Shown: positions 29,324-38,522 of the stretch, piece by piece
How positions within the stretch are numbered: position 1 is the first letter of the stretch
How the letters are laid out: each line of letters opens with the position of its first letter
Source of the DNA: Variovorax sp. OV700
GTDB taxonomy: Bacteria > Pseudomonadota > Gammaproteobacteria > Burkholderiales > Burkholderiaceae_C
DNA length: 64,000 bases
Direction of reading: 5' to 3'
NCBI RefSeq assembly: GCF_900099805.1
Contig: NZ_FNDR01000008.1
Location: forward strand, 248,001 to 312,000
Program-made: the position numbers and the translations under genes
Notes under the pieces: model-generated
Databases searched by the model: none
What the model saw: only the letters and a program-made list of their open reading frames with translations
What the model was told of the DNA's origin: nothing

Positions 29324-30640
29324 TCAGCGCGGTCGCGTGTCGATCACGCGGCGGGCCTTGCCGGTCTGCGTGCGTTCGATGGAATCGGGGTCGAACACGC
29401 GCACCGCCGTCGAGATGCCGACCAGCGTCTTCACGCGTTCCTGCACCCAGGCGGCGATGGCCTTGCGATCGGCTTCGTCGATGGCGGCGTTGCGGTGATC
29501 CAGTTCGCAATGCACCTCGACCTCATCGAGCAGGCCGTCGCGGCGCACGTGCACCTGGTAGATGCCCGACAGGCGCTCGTGCGCGAGCACGATTTCTTCC
29601 ACCTGCGTTGGAAAGACGTTGACGCCGCGGATGATCATCATGTCGTCGCTGCGCCCGACGATCTTGCCCATGCGGCGGAAGGCGCGAGAGGTGGGTGGTA
29701 GCAATCGAGTGAGGTCGCGCGTGCGGTAGCGCACGATCGGCATGGCCTCCTTGCTGAGCGAGGTGAAGACCAGTTCGCCTTCTTCGCCGTCGGCCTTCAA
29801 TTCGCCGGTGTCGGGATCGATGATCTCGGGGTAGAAATGGTCTTCCCAGATGACCGGGCCGTCCTTGCTCTCGACGCATTCGCTGGCCACGCCCGGGCCC
29901 ATCACTTCGGAGAGGCCGTAGATGTCGACCGCATCGATGCCGGCCTTGCCCTCGATGTCGCGGCGCATCGCTTCGGTCCAGGGCTCGGCGCCGAAGATGC
30001 CGATCTTGAGCGAGCTGTCTTTCGCATCGAGGCCCTGGCGTTCGAACTGCTCGATGATCACCTGCATGTAGCTGGGCGTGACCATGATGATGTCGGGCTT
30101 GAAGTCCTGGATCAGCTGAACTTGCTTCTCGGTCTGGCCGCCCGACATCGGGATGACCGTGCAGCCCGCGCGCTCGGCGCCGTAGTGCGCACCAAGGCCG
30201 CCTGTGAAAAGTCCGTAGCCATAGGCCACGTGGACCATGTCACCGGCCCGCCCACCTGCTGCCCGAATCGAGCGCGCGACGAGATTGGCCCAGGTGTCGA
30301 TGTCCTTCAGCGTGTAGCCCACCACGGTCGGCTTGCCGGTGGTGCCCGACGACGCATGGATGCGCGCAACCTGCGTGCGCGGCACGGCGAACATGCCGAA
30401 GGGATAGTTGTCGCGCAGGTCGCTCTTCACCGTGAACGGAAACTTCGACAGGTCGGCGAGCGTCTTCAGGTCTTCCGGATGCACGCCCTTGGCATCGAAG
30501 GCCTTGCGGTAGTGCGCCACGTTGTCGTATGCGCGCTGCAGCGTGGCGCGCAGGCGCCGGATCTGCAGCGCGGTGATTTCGTCGCGGCTCGCGGTTTCGA
30601 TGGGTTCGAGCTCGCCGGGCGCGGGGTGTCTGGCTGTCAT
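29324..30640 (-). CDS. paaK: Phenylacetate-CoA ligase PaaK
   Basis: The product has 438 residues, the normal PaaK length. The AMP/phosphate loop is [15 protein letters not shown], followed by [15 protein letters not shown] and [11 protein letters not shown]. It activates phenylacetate to phenylacetyl-CoA with ATP, the committed step; phenylacetyl-CoA is the usual effector of PaaR. The leader GGAGACAAGCCC before its ATG resembles the leader before paaG. Confidence 0.96.
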   Translation of the reverse strand: MTARHPAPGELEPIETASRDEITALQIRRLRATLQRAYDNVAHYRKAFDAKGVHPEDLKTLADLSKFPFTVKSDLRDNYPFGMFAVPRTQVARIHASSGTTGKPTVVGYTLKDIDTWANLVARSIRAAGGRAGDMVHVAYGYGLFTGGLGAHYGAERAGCTVIPMSGGQTEKQVQLIQDFKPDIIMVTPSYMQVIIEQFERQGLDAKDSSLKIGIFGAEPWTEAMRRDIEGKAGIDAVDIYGLSEVMGPGVASECVESKDGPVIWEDHFYPEIIDPDTGELKADGEEGELVFTSLSKEAMPIVRYRTRDLTRLLPPTSRAFRRMGKIVGRSDDMMIIRGVNVFPTQVEEIVLAHERLSGIYQVHVRRDGLLDEVEVHCELDHRNAAIDEADRKAIAAWVQERVKTLVGISTAVRVFDPDSIERTQTGKARRVIDTRPR

Positions 30641-30652
30641 GGGCTTGTCTCC

Positions 30653-31096
30653 TCAGGCGGCAACGGCGGGGCGGCCCTTGGCGGTGTAGGAGCGGCCGCG
30701 AAAGATCGCGATGCGCTCGCCGCGCTGGTTGGTGATTTCGGCGTCGTACACGCCGGTGCGGCCGGCTTTCGAAACCTCGAAGCAGCGCGCGGTGAGCACG
30801 TCGTCTTCGCGCGCCGGCGCAATGAAGTCGATCGAGAAGCCCGAGGCGACCGTCAGTTCGTTGTACGAGTTGCAGGCAAAAGCAAAGGTGGAATCGGCCA
30901 GCGTGGCCATGAAGCCGCCGTGGCAGATGGCGTGGCCGTTGAGCATGTCGGTGCGCACGCGCATCTCGAGCGTGGCCTGGCCCGGTGCGATCTCGACGAT
31001 GCGCATGCCGAGGCCCTTGCTCGCGTTGTCGTTCGCGAACATGCCGTCGCGGACGTACTCGGCGGTTTGCTGCGGGGTGCGGGTGGTGTCATTCAT
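30653..31096 (-). CDS. paaI: Hydroxyphenylacetyl-CoA thioesterase PaaI
   Basis: The product has 147 residues with a hot-dog fold. HAICHGGFMATLADSTFAFA contains the catalytic residues of the PaaI subgroup. PaaI rescues coenzyme A from dead-end intermediates of the pathway. It starts three bases after the paaG stop and precedes paaK by 12 bases. Confidence 0.94.
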   Translation of the reverse strand: MNDTTRTPQQTAEYVRDGMFANDNASKGLGMRIVEIAPGQATLEMRVRTDMLNGHAICHGGFMATLADSTFAFACNSYNELTVASGFSIDFIAPAREDDVLTARCFEVSKAGRTGVYDAEITNQRGERIAIFRGRSYTAKGRPAVAA

Positions 31097-31099
31097 GGC

Positions 31100-31903
31100 T
31101 CAGCGGTCCTTGAACACCGGCGCGCGCTTGGCGCGGAAGGCTTCGACGCCCTCGCGGTAGTCGTTGGCGTTGCCCATCTCGCGTTGGAGGCGGGCTTCTT
31201 CGGCAAGTGCGGCATCGAGGTTCATGTCCTGCGACGCGGCCATCGCTTGGCGCGTGGCAACGAGGGCGCGGGTCGGCATGCCAGCCAGTTTCGATGCGAG
31301 TGCGGCGACCGTCTCGGCCAGTGCCGCGTCTTCCACGCATTGCCAGATCAGGCCGATGCGCGCGGCTTCTTCGGCCGGCAGCTTGTCGCCCAGCATCGCG
31401 ATGCCCAGCGCGCGCGCCGAGCCCACGAGCCGCGGCAGCAGCCACGTGCCGCCTGTGTCGGGCACGAGGCCGATCTTGGTGAATGCCTGGATGAAGCTGG
31501 CCGAATGCGCGGCTACGACAAGGTCGCAACACAGCGCGATGTTGGCGCCGGCTCCGGCAGCAACGCCGTTGACGGCTGCGATCACGGGCATCGGCATCGA
31601 GCGCAGGCGCGCCACCAGCGGGGCGTAGTAAGTGGAGATGACATGGCCCAGGTCCTTGGGCGCGGCACCGGGTGTGGAGTCGGGTGCGACCGCAGGGTCG
31701 GCGAGGTCCTGCCCGGCGCAGAAGCCGCGACCAGCACCTGTAAGCACGACGCAGCGCACCTTCTCGTCACGCGCGGCAAGGTCGAGCGCGGCCATCAGCT
31801 CGGCATGCAATTCCGTCGTGAAGCTGTTGAGCGCCGCGGGGCGGTTAAGGCTCAACGTGCGCACGGCGCCGGCATCGCTGGCGAGAACTAAAGGTTCTGG
31901 CAT
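31100..31903 (-). CDS. paaG: Ring-1,2-epoxyphenylacetyl-CoA isomerase PaaG
   Basis: The product has 267 residues with a crotonase fold. GAGRGFCAGQDLADP and NGVAAGAGANIALCCDL form the CoA-binding and oxyanion-hole regions. It isomerises the epoxide to oxepin-CoA and also acts later on dehydro-acyl-CoA. I chose ATG 31903, which shares the GAGACAAGCCC leader with paaK; an in-frame ATG at 31918 is the alternative. It is the first gene of the minus-strand paa operon. Confidence 0.94.
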   Translation of the reverse strand: MPEPLVLASDAGAVRTLSLNRPAALNSFTTELHAELMAALDLAARDEKVRCVVLTGAGRGFCAGQDLADPAVAPDSTPGAAPKDLGHVISTYYAPLVARLRSMPMPVIAAVNGVAAGAGANIALCCDLVVAAHSASFIQAFTKIGLVPDTGGTWLLPRLVGSARALGIAMLGDKLPAEEAARIGLIWQCVEDAALAETVAALASKLAGMPTRALVATRQAMAASQDMNLDAALAEEARLQREMGNANDYREGVEAFRAKRAPVFKDR

Positions 31904-31951
31904 GGGCTTGTCTCTCATCCTTGAAATGGGGTGAATCGGCCCTCAAACACT

Positions 31952-31973
31952 ATTGACCGACCGTCCGGTAGAT
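31952..31973. promoter_or_regulatory. PaaR-type operator between paaG and paaY
   Basis: An imperfect palindrome with ACCG-N6-CGGT at its core (14 of 22 positions symmetric) is 49 bases from the paaG ATG and 79 bases from the paaY ATG. TetR-family PaaR operators in Burkholderiales have an ACCGACCGnnCGGT-like core. It is well placed to repress both directions until phenylacetyl-CoA accumulates. The palindrome is seen; the binding is inference. Confidence 0.7.
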
Positions 31974-32052
31974 TTTAAGATCGTCTTCCATGACGGCACA
32001 AGCGGGTTAAGTCGGGGCAAACCCTGAGCCCGCATTCAAGGAGACCGACCGA

Positions 32053-32655
32053 ATGCCCAGCTACTCCATCGATGGGGTGATTCCCGTCGTCGACCCGACG
32101 GCCTACGTGCATCCCAGCGCCGTCTTGATCGGCGACGTGATCGTCGGCCCCGGCTGCTACGTGGGCCCCTGCGCGAGCCTCCGCGGTGACTTCGGCCGCA
32201 TCGTGCTGGAGGAAGGCTCCAACGTGCAGGACCACTGCTGCATTCACGGCTTTCCCGACCAGGACACGGTGGTCGAGGTCAACGGCCACATCGGCCATGG
32301 CGCGATCCTGCACAGCTGCGTCGTGCGGCGCGATGCGCTGGTGGGCATGAATGCGGTGGTGATGGACGAGGCCGAGATTGGCGAGCAGGCGATCGTCGCG
32401 GCCTGCGCCTTCGTCCCGGCCGGCATGAAGGTGCCGGCGCGCTCGCTGGTGGCGGGCATTCCCGCCAAGGTGAAGAAGATGCTGAGCGACGAGGAAATTG
32501 CCTGGAAACTCGAAGGCACCCAGACCTACCAGGCGCTGACCGAGCGCAGCCTCGCGAGCCTGCGCGAGGTAGCGCCGCTGGAGCAGCTGGAACCGGGGCG
32601 TCCTCGCCTGCCCGCGACCGATGTGCGCTCGCTGATTGCGACGCGGCGCGGCTAG
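32053..32655 (+). CDS. paaY: Hexapeptide-repeat thioesterase PaaY
   Basis: The product has 200 residues, a left-handed beta-helix of the gamma-carbonic-anhydrase type. [19 protein letters not shown] and [20 protein letters not shown] are PaaY-typical, with metal-binding histidines in the repeats. PaaY hydrolyses 2-hydroxycyclohepta-1,4,6-triene-1-formyl-CoA, a dead-end product. AAGGAGA at 32039-32045 precedes the ATG. It is divergent from the paa operon. Confidence 0.93.
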   Translation: MPSYSIDGVIPVVDPTAYVHPSAVLIGDVIVGPGCYVGPCASLRGDFGRIVLEEGSNVQDHCCIHGFPDQDTVVEVNGHIGHGAILHSCVVRRDALVGMNAVVMDEAEIGEQAIVAACAFVPAGMKVPARSLVAGIPAKVKKMLSDEEIAWKLEGTQTYQALTERSLASLREVAPLEQLEPGRPRLPATDVRSLIATRRG

Positions 32656-32720
32656 CCGGCGCGCTTCATGCAAGATCGAGGGTTGCCCGCAACTGCCTGT
32701 CAAGGAAGAAAGAAGACCCG

Positions 32721-33380
32721 ATGCCGCGTGGAAGATCCGCCACCTACGACGACCAGCGTGAACTGATCCTCGCGCAGGCCGCCCAGCTGTTCGCGCGCCG
32801 CGGCTATCCAGCCACCTCGATGAACCAGGTGGCCGAGGCCTGCAACCTCTCGAAGGCCACGCTCTATCACTACTACCGGGACAAGAGCAGCCTCCTCATC
32901 AGCATCGCCGAGACGCACGTGTCTCGGCTGGCCGCGCTGGTGGCCGAGGAAGAGGCCTCGACCCACACCGACGAAGAGCGGCTGCGCCGCTTCATCTACC
33001 GCATCGTCGAGGAATATGCGGGTGCGCAGGACGCGCACCGCGTGCTCACCGACGACGTGCGTTTTCTGGAAGAAGCAGACCGCGAGCGCGTGCTCGACCA
33101 GGAGCGCCAAGTGGTGGCGGGCTTTGCGCGCGCCGTGTCCGCCCTGCGCCCGGGCGCGCCGAGCGACGACCTCGCCAAGCCGCTGACCATGCTGCTGTTC
33201 GGCATGATCAACTGGATGTTCACCTGGATGAAGCCCGGCGGCCGGCTCGACCATGCGTCGATTGCGCCGATCGTGGCCGACCTGTTCCTGGGCGGTATCG
33301 GCGCGGTGAAGGCACCTGCGCCCCGCGCCGATTCGGCGCCGCCGGCAAACCAGCCGGACGCGGTCAAAGGATCCGGTTGA
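32721..33380 (+). CDS. paaR: TetR-family repressor PaaR
   Basis: The product has 219 residues. The N-terminal helix-turn-helix is LFARRGYPATSMNQVAEACN, followed by LSKATLYHYYRDK, and the rest is an alpha-helical TetR_C ligand domain. The linkage to paaY and to a TetR-type operator 770 bases upstream supports PaaR, the phenylacetyl-CoA-responsive repressor of betaproteobacteria. Its 3' end overlaps the convergent VWA gene by 17 bases. Confidence 0.9.
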   Translation: MPRGRSATYDDQRELILAQAAQLFARRGYPATSMNQVAEACNLSKATLYHYYRDKSSLLISIAETHVSRLAALVAEEEASTHTDEERLRRFIYRIVEEYAGAQDAHRVLTDDVRFLEEADRERVLDQERQVVAGFARAVSALRPGAPSDDLAKPLTMLLFGMINWMFTWMKPGGRLDHASIAPIVADLFLGGIGAVKAPAPRADSAPPANQPDAVKGSG

Positions 33381-34401
33381 ACCAGAGCAGCGACAGCCCC
33401 GCCGACAGCAGCGTGAGAATGGCCGCGCCGAGCGCGAAGAGCGCCGAGACCTCGGTTTCCTTTTTCTCCACCGTGAGCCGCGAGCTCAGCGTTTCGTACA
33501 CCTTCTTCAGGTCGGCGGCGGTGCCGGCGTAGAAGTATTCGGCCTGCGTCTTGTTGGCCACGGCCTTGAGCGTTTCCTCGTCGAGCCGCACGCGCATCGA
33601 CCAGCCTTCGAAGCCGATGGTCTCGCCATCGACCGTGCCCACGCCCACCGTGTAGATGCGCACGCCGCGGTCCGCCGCGGCCTTGGCGGCATCGAGCGGA
33701 TCAACGCCCGTGGTGCGCTGGCCGTCGGTCAGCATGATGATGGCGGCCGAGGTGTAGGAGCCCGGCGCCACCGGCGTGAACTCCTTGGCCTGCTTCTCCG
33801 TCTGGTCGATGGGCGTGCCGCGCTGGCGGCTCGGTGCGCTGAACTGCGAGACGTCGATGCCCGCGTCGGGGAACAGGGTGGCGAGCGACACCACGATCGC
33901 GTTGCCCGTGGCCGTGGCGCGCTGCAGCTGGAAGCTGTCGATGGCGGTGATCAGGTCGTCGTGGTTGGTGGTGGGCAACTGCGCCACCTGCGCGCTGCCC
34001 GCGAAGGCGACGATGCCCACTTTCACGTGCCGCGGCAGGTCCTTGATGAAGGTCTTGGCCGCTTCCTGGGCTGCGACCAGGCGGTTGGGCAGCACGTCGG
34101 CCGCGCGCATGCTTCCGGAAACGTCCATCGCGAGGATGATGGTCTGCTGATTCGAAGGCAGCATCACCACGGCCATCGGCCGCGCGGCCGCCACCAGCAT
34201 GGCGGCCATGGCCAGGAGGAACAGGAAGGGCGGGACATGCCGCCGGATGCTCTGGCCGGCGCCCATGGCCTCGCGCACGATCGAGAGGCTCGCATAGCGC
34301 ACTGCCAGCTTCTTCTTGCGGCGGATCAGCCAGATGTAGAGCAACACCAGGAGCGGCAGTGCCGCCAGCAACCAAAGGAATTGAGGCCAGAGAAAAGTCA
34401 T
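33364..34401 (-). CDS. BatA-like von Willebrand factor A domain membrane protein
   Basis: The product has 345 residues. Two N-terminal helices (FLWLLAALPLLVLLYIWLI, and the second at about residues 57-80), a VWA domain with MIDAS motif DVSGSM at about residues 92-97, and a C-terminal helix identify a BatA-type protein. Metal-dependent ligand binding in the periplasm is expected. It is the last gene of MoxR-DUF58-VWA, starting in an ATGA overlap. Confidence 0.9.
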   Translation of the reverse strand: MTFLWPQFLWLLAALPLLVLLYIWLIRRKKKLAVRYASLSIVREAMGAGQSIRRHVPPFLFLLAMAAMLVAAARPMAVVMLPSNQQTIILAMDVSGSMRAADVLPNRLVAAQEAAKTFIKDLPRHVKVGIVAFAGSAQVAQLPTTNHDDLITAIDSFQLQRATATGNAIVVSLATLFPDAGIDVSQFSAPSRQRGTPIDQTEKQAKEFTPVAPGSYTSAAIIMLTDGQRTTGVDPLDAAKAAADRGVRIYTVGVGTVDGETIGFEGWSMRVRLDEETLKAVANKTQAEYFYAGTAADLKKVYETLSSRLTVEKKETEVSALFALGAAILTLLSAGLSLLWFNRIL

Positions 34402-35387
34402 GCTGCCACCGCCTTCACTCCGCTGATGCCGATGCGCGTGCGGCGCTTGCGCATGTCGGCAAAACGAACGATGGCTTCCACCAGGTCGTCACTGGTCGAA
34501 AGCTCGAGCGCGTCGACCCCCGCCCTTGCGAGTGAAGCGCGCAGCGTTGCTTCACGCTCGGCCGCCAGGCGTGCAAAGCGTTTGCGAAAGCCCGCATCGT
34601 GGGTGTCGACCCAGAGCTGCTCGCCGGTTTCGGCGTCGCGCAGCGGCACCAGGCCGAGATCGGGCAGGTCGAGTTCAAGCGGATCGAACAGGCGCACAGC
34701 AATGACTTCATGCCGCTGCACCAGTTGGCCGAGCGGGCGTTCCCAGCCGGGCTCGCTCAGGAAGTCGGACACCACGAAGACGGTGGAGCGGCGCGGCATG
34801 AGCGTGCCAGCGGACTTCAGCAGGTCAGCCAGCCGCGTCATGCCTTTTTGCGTGGGCGCGGCCTCGAACTTGTCGGCGCGGCGCTCCATGGCGTGCAGCA
34901 GGTGCAGCACGTGCCGGCGGCCGCTGCGCGGCGGAATCACCGCTTCAAGGTCGGTGCCGTAGACGAGCGCGCCGACCCGGTTGCCATGGCGCGTGAGCAG
35001 GCGCGCAAGCACGCCGACGAAGCCGGCCGAGATCTCGCGCTTGGCCTTCTTGCCGGAACCGAAATCGACCGAGCGGCTCAGGTCGAGCACGAACCATGCG
35101 GACATCTCGCGGTCCTCGGTGAAGACGCGCACGTGAGGCGTCTGCAGCCGCGCGGTCACGTTCCAGTCGATGTGGCGCACGTCGTCGTGGTGCTGGTATT
35201 CGCGCAGGTCGGCCAGGTCGAGCCCGGTGCCGCGCATCAGCGTGCGGTAGTCGCCTTGCAGCAGGCCGTCCAGGCGGCGGATCACCGTCCATTCGAGCCG
35301 GCGCAGCGCGCGTTCAGCACCGCCGGCTTCAGCATTGAGCCGTTCGTCATTGGCGGCCGCGGGGGCCTTACGCCACCAGCTTTTCAT
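34398..35387 (-). CDS. DUF58 domain-containing protein
   Basis: The product has 329 residues. DUF58 is recognised by DLADLREYQHHDDVRHIDWNVTAR (in two parts: REYQHHDDVRHIDWN, then RLQTPHVRVFTEDRE), followed by FVLDLSRSVDFG, a VWA-like strand. DUF58 proteins accompany MoxR ATPases in bacteria; their role is unresolved. The start at 35387 overlaps the moxR stop by 20 bases, and the stop overlaps the VWA start. Confidence 0.9.
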   Translation of the reverse strand: MKSWWRKAPAAANDERLNAEAGGAERALRRLEWTVIRRLDGLLQGDYRTLMRGTGLDLADLREYQHHDDVRHIDWNVTARLQTPHVRVFTEDREMSAWFVLDLSRSVDFGSGKKAKREISAGFVGVLARLLTRHGNRVGALVYGTDLEAVIPPRSGRRHVLHLLHAMERRADKFEAAPTQKGMTRLADLLKSAGTLMPRRSTVFVVSDFLSEPGWERPLGQLVQRHEVIAVRLFDPLELDLPDLGLVPLRDAETGEQLWVDTHDAGFRKRFARLAAEREATLRASLARAGVDALELSTSDDLVEAIVRFADMRKRRTRIGISGVKAVAA

Positions 35388-36381
35388 GTTCGAGCGGTTT
35401 TGGGGGAGCGGGGACGGCTTTCATGATCTTCTCGATCAGGCTGTCGGGTGTGAGCCCCTCGGACAAGCCTTCGTAGGAAAGCGTCACGCGATGGCGCAGC
35501 ACGTCGGGCACCAGCGCCGTCATGTCTTCGGGCAGGGCGTAGCTTCGGCCGCGCAGCAGCGCGAGGGCGCGCGCGCCCTCGGTGAGGCTGATGCTCGCGC
35601 GCGGGCTGGCGCCGAAAGTGATGAAGCGGCGCATGTCCTTCAGACCGTGCTTGTCAGGCGTGCGCGTGGCGGAGACCAGCTTCACGGCGTACTGGATGAG
35701 CGAGGGATCGACGTACACGCGCCGTGCCTCGGCCTGCAACTCTGCGAGCTGTTCGGTGGTCGCGACCGGGCTGGCGCCGACTGGCGGTCCGATCACGCGC
35801 TGGACGATGACGAACTCTTCCTCGTCGCTCGGGTAGTCGACCAGCACCTTCATCATGAAGCGGTCGACCTGTGCCTCGGGCAGGGGATAGGTACCCTCGG
35901 TCTCGATGGGGTTCTGCGTGGCCATGACCAGGAAAGGCCGCGGCACCCTGTGCGTTTCGCCGGCAATGGTGACCTGGCGCTCCTGCATCACCTCGAGCAG
36001 CGCGCTCTGCACCTTGGCCGGCGCGCGGTTGATTTCGTCCGCTAGCAGCAGGTTGGCGAACACCGGCCCAAGCGAAGTGCTGAACTCGCCGGTCTTCTGG
36101 TTGTAGATGCGCGTACCGACCAGGTCGGCCGGCACCAGGTCTGGCGTGAACTGGATGCGCTTGAACTGGCCGCGAACGGTGTCGGCCAGCGTCTTGACGG
36201 TGAGCGTTTTCGCGAGGCCCGGCACGCCTTCGACCAGCAGATGCCCGCCCGCGAGCATGGCGACCATCACGCGCTCCAGGAAGCGGTCCTGGCCCACCAC
36301 CACCCGCTTGACCTCGTAGAGGATCTGCTCCATCAGCTCGGCCGTGGCGGAAGACGTGGAAAAAGGGGTCTCGGTGCTCAT
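35368..36381 (-). CDS. MoxR-type AAA+ ATPase
   Basis: The product has 337 residues. Walker A is EGVPGLAKT, Walker B LLLADEINRAP, and sensor 1 lies in FLVMATQNPIETEGTYPLPE, all typical of MoxR. These ATPases act as chaperone-like factors for VWA partners. It heads the MoxR-DUF58-VWA operon and is separated from the upstream protease gene by 42 bases. Confidence 0.95.
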   Translation of the reverse strand: MSTETPFSTSSATAELMEQILYEVKRVVVGQDRFLERVMVAMLAGGHLLVEGVPGLAKTLTVKTLADTVRGQFKRIQFTPDLVPADLVGTRIYNQKTGEFSTSLGPVFANLLLADEINRAPAKVQSALLEVMQERQVTIAGETHRVPRPFLVMATQNPIETEGTYPLPEAQVDRFMMKVLVDYPSDEEEFVIVQRVIGPPVGASPVATTEQLAELQAEARRVYVDPSLIQYAVKLVSATRTPDKHGLKDMRRFITFGASPRASISLTEGARALALLRGRSYALPEDMTALVPDVLRHRVTLSYEGLSEGLTPDSLIEKIMKAVPAPPKPLEHEKLVA

Positions 36382-36423
36382 GCGATGGTCTTTCTGGATA
36401 AACGATCGAAGGGCGGGGCGGTT

Positions 36424-37440
36424 CTAGAACGGCGGCGAACCGGCGGCCGAGGCCGCGTTTTCAATCGGCACTGCAAATCCGATGCCAATGAAGGTACGCT
36501 GCTGCGTCGGGTTCAGGATGGCGGTGACGATGCCGAGCACCTCGCCGTCCATATTGATCAGCGGGCCGCCCGAATTGCCGGGGTTGGCCGCCGCGTCGAA
36601 CTGGATCAGGTTGCCGAGCTCCTGCTTGCCCTCGGGCGAGCGGAATGAGCGCTTGAGGCCCGACACCACCCCGGCCGATACCGAGGGCCCGATGCCGAAC
36701 GGAAAGCCGACGGCGGCCACCTGGTCGCCGGGCTGCAGGTCGGCGGTCGAGCGCATCACCGCGGGAATGAGGTCGTCGGGAATCTTCTGGGCCTGCAGCA
36801 CCGCGAGGTCGTTCTCGGGCTGCACGCCGGTGATGGTGGCGACGGCTTCGAGTCCGTCGGCGAACGTCACCTTGATGGTCTCGGCACCGGCCACGACATG
36901 CAGGTTGGTGAGGATCACGCCCTTGTCGACGATGACCACCCCGGTGCCCACGCCGCGCTCGACTTCGCCCGGCGGTGCGTCGGCTTCGGGCGGCTTGCCC
37001 TTGGCCAGGTTGCGCCCGCGCTTCTGGATCTTGGCTTCGGGCGTGGCTTTCTCGGGGCCATAGCCGACCACGCGTACGACGGAGGGCCGCACGATTTCGG
37101 CGGCCTTTGCGGCCGGTGAGGGCAGCGTGTGGGTCTGCAGCGTGCGCAGCACGGCCGCGTCGATGTCCTTCTGCGTGAGCGCCTTCGCGTTGTGCCGGGG
37201 CCACCACGTGGCGCCGCCGGCAGCGAGTGCGGCGCTGAGCGCCACCGTGAACGCAAAACTGCGCCGTCCCGGCTGCCAGCCGGCCTTGGCGGGTTTTGCG
37301 GAAACGGGGGAGTCTGGAGAGGCGGGCGGCGCGCCGTTGCCTGCGCCCTCGGGCGTTGGCACGGCAGCCGGGTCGGCCGTGGAGTCAGCCGCTTGCGGCT
37401 GCGTGCCGGGCGAACGGCTGTACAAAGCGGGCCTGCGCAT
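36424..37440 (-). CDS. Membrane-anchored trypsin-like (S1C/HtrA-type) serine protease
   Basis: The product has 338 residues. A cytoplasmic Pro/Ala-rich N-terminus precedes one helix (FAFTVALSAALAAGG at about residues 62-76), then a trypsin fold. His is in ILTNLHVV, Asp in ENDLAVLQA and Ser in NPGNSGGPL. No PDZ domain follows, so it is shorter than DegP. It lies upstream of MoxR on the same strand and could be co-transcribed. Confidence 0.9.
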   Translation of the reverse strand: MRRPALYSRSPGTQPQAADSTADPAAVPTPEGAGNGAPPASPDSPVSAKPAKAGWQPGRRSFAFTVALSAALAAGGATWWPRHNAKALTQKDIDAAVLRTLQTHTLPSPAAKAAEIVRPSVVRVVGYGPEKATPEAKIQKRGRNLAKGKPPEADAPPGEVERGVGTGVVIVDKGVILTNLHVVAGAETIKVTFADGLEAVATITGVQPENDLAVLQAQKIPDDLIPAVMRSTADLQPGDQVAAVGFPFGIGPSVSAGVVSGLKRSFRSPEGKQELGNLIQFDAAANPGNSGGPLINMDGEVLGIVTAILNPTQQRTFIGIGFAVPIENAASAAGSPPF

Positions 37441-37531
37441 CGGGACACCTCCGGCAAGGGATGACGGGTGATCAGGGAGTCACAGTAGCACGCTTTCTTC
37501 TGCCTTGCATCCCTTCGGGCATCATCTCGCC

Positions 37532-38392
37532 ATGGCTGCATTCGTCGATACCCACTGCCACCTCGATGCGCCCGAATTCGGTGCAGAGATGCCGGTCATC
37601 CGTGCACGGGCTGCCGAGCGGGGCGTGGCACTGTGTGTCATTCCTGCCGTGGCCGTCTTCAACTTTGCCACGGTGCGCGAACTGGCGCGGATGCAAGGCG
37701 ATGCGTACGCCCTCGGCATCCACCCGCTGTGCACCAGCGACGCGCAAGAGTCGGATCTGGAAACGCTGGACGCCGAACTCGCCGCGCGCCGCGACGATCC
37801 CCGGCTGGTCGCGGTCGGCGAGATCGGGCTCGACTACTTCGTGCCGGGGCTCGACAGCGACAAGCAAGAGCACTTTTTTCACACTCAGTTGCAACTCGCG
37901 CGCAAATACGATCTGCCGGTGCTCATCCACGTGCGCCGTTCGGTCGACAAGGTGCTCAAGCATTTGCGGCAGACCGCGGCTGGCCGGCCCTGGCGGGGCA
38001 TTGCCCATGCATTCAACGGCAGCGAACAGCAGGCCCAGGCCTGCATCGACATCGGCCTGAAGCTGGGCTTCGGCGGCGCCGTGACCTTCGAGCGCGCGTT
38101 GCAGCTGCGGCGGCTGGCCGCCAGGCTGCCGCTCGAATCCATGGTGATGGAAACCGATGCGCCGGACATCCAGCCGCACTGGATCTACCGCACGCAGGCA
38201 CAGCGCGCGGCCGGCCAGCCGCAGGGCCGCAACGAACCCGGCGAACTGCCGCGCATCGCCGAAGTGGTGGCGAATTTGCGCGGCATCGGAGTCGACGAGT
38301 TGGCCCTGGCCACCACCGCGAATGCGCTTGAAGCGCTGCCGGCGCTCCAAAGTCTTCTCCCCTTGTCGGAAGCCAGGCCGCACCGCGCGTAG
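37532..38392 (+). CDS. TatD family metal-dependent hydrolase
   Basis: The product has 286 residues, a TIM-barrel deoxyribonuclease-type hydrolase. The motifs are VDTHCHLDAPEF at the N-terminus, GEIGLDYF at about residue 94 and METDAPDIQP at about 207. Family members are 3'-5' exonucleases or of unknown role. ATG 37532 is chosen over a TTG nine codons upstream because the family starts directly before the DTHCH motif. Confidence 0.9.
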   Translation: MAAFVDTHCHLDAPEFGAEMPVIRARAAERGVALCVIPAVAVFNFATVRELARMQGDAYALGIHPLCTSDAQESDLETLDAELAARRDDPRLVAVGEIGLDYFVPGLDSDKQEHFFHTQLQLARKYDLPVLIHVRRSVDKVLKHLRQTAAGRPWRGIAHAFNGSEQQAQACIDIGLKLGFGGAVTFERALQLRRLAARLPLESMVMETDAPDIQPHWIYRTQAQRAAGQPQGRNEPGELPRIAEVVANLRGIGVDELALATTANALEALPALQSLLPLSEARPHRA

Positions 38393-38522
38393 GCCGATGT
38401 CTCGTCTTGCGGTTGCGCAAGCGGGGCGTGCTTTTTTACTGTCATCCTTGGTGTTCGAAGTGGCGTTGCTTGATCAGTGGCAACTCCGTCACTCCAACAC
38501 TTCATCCAAAAGGAGTCTTCAC

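Noticed and set aside
38406-38436. Terminator after the TatD gene: CTTGCG-GTTG-CGCAAG then a T-run
   Set aside because: The T-run starts ten bases after the stem, too far for a canonical intrinsic terminator.
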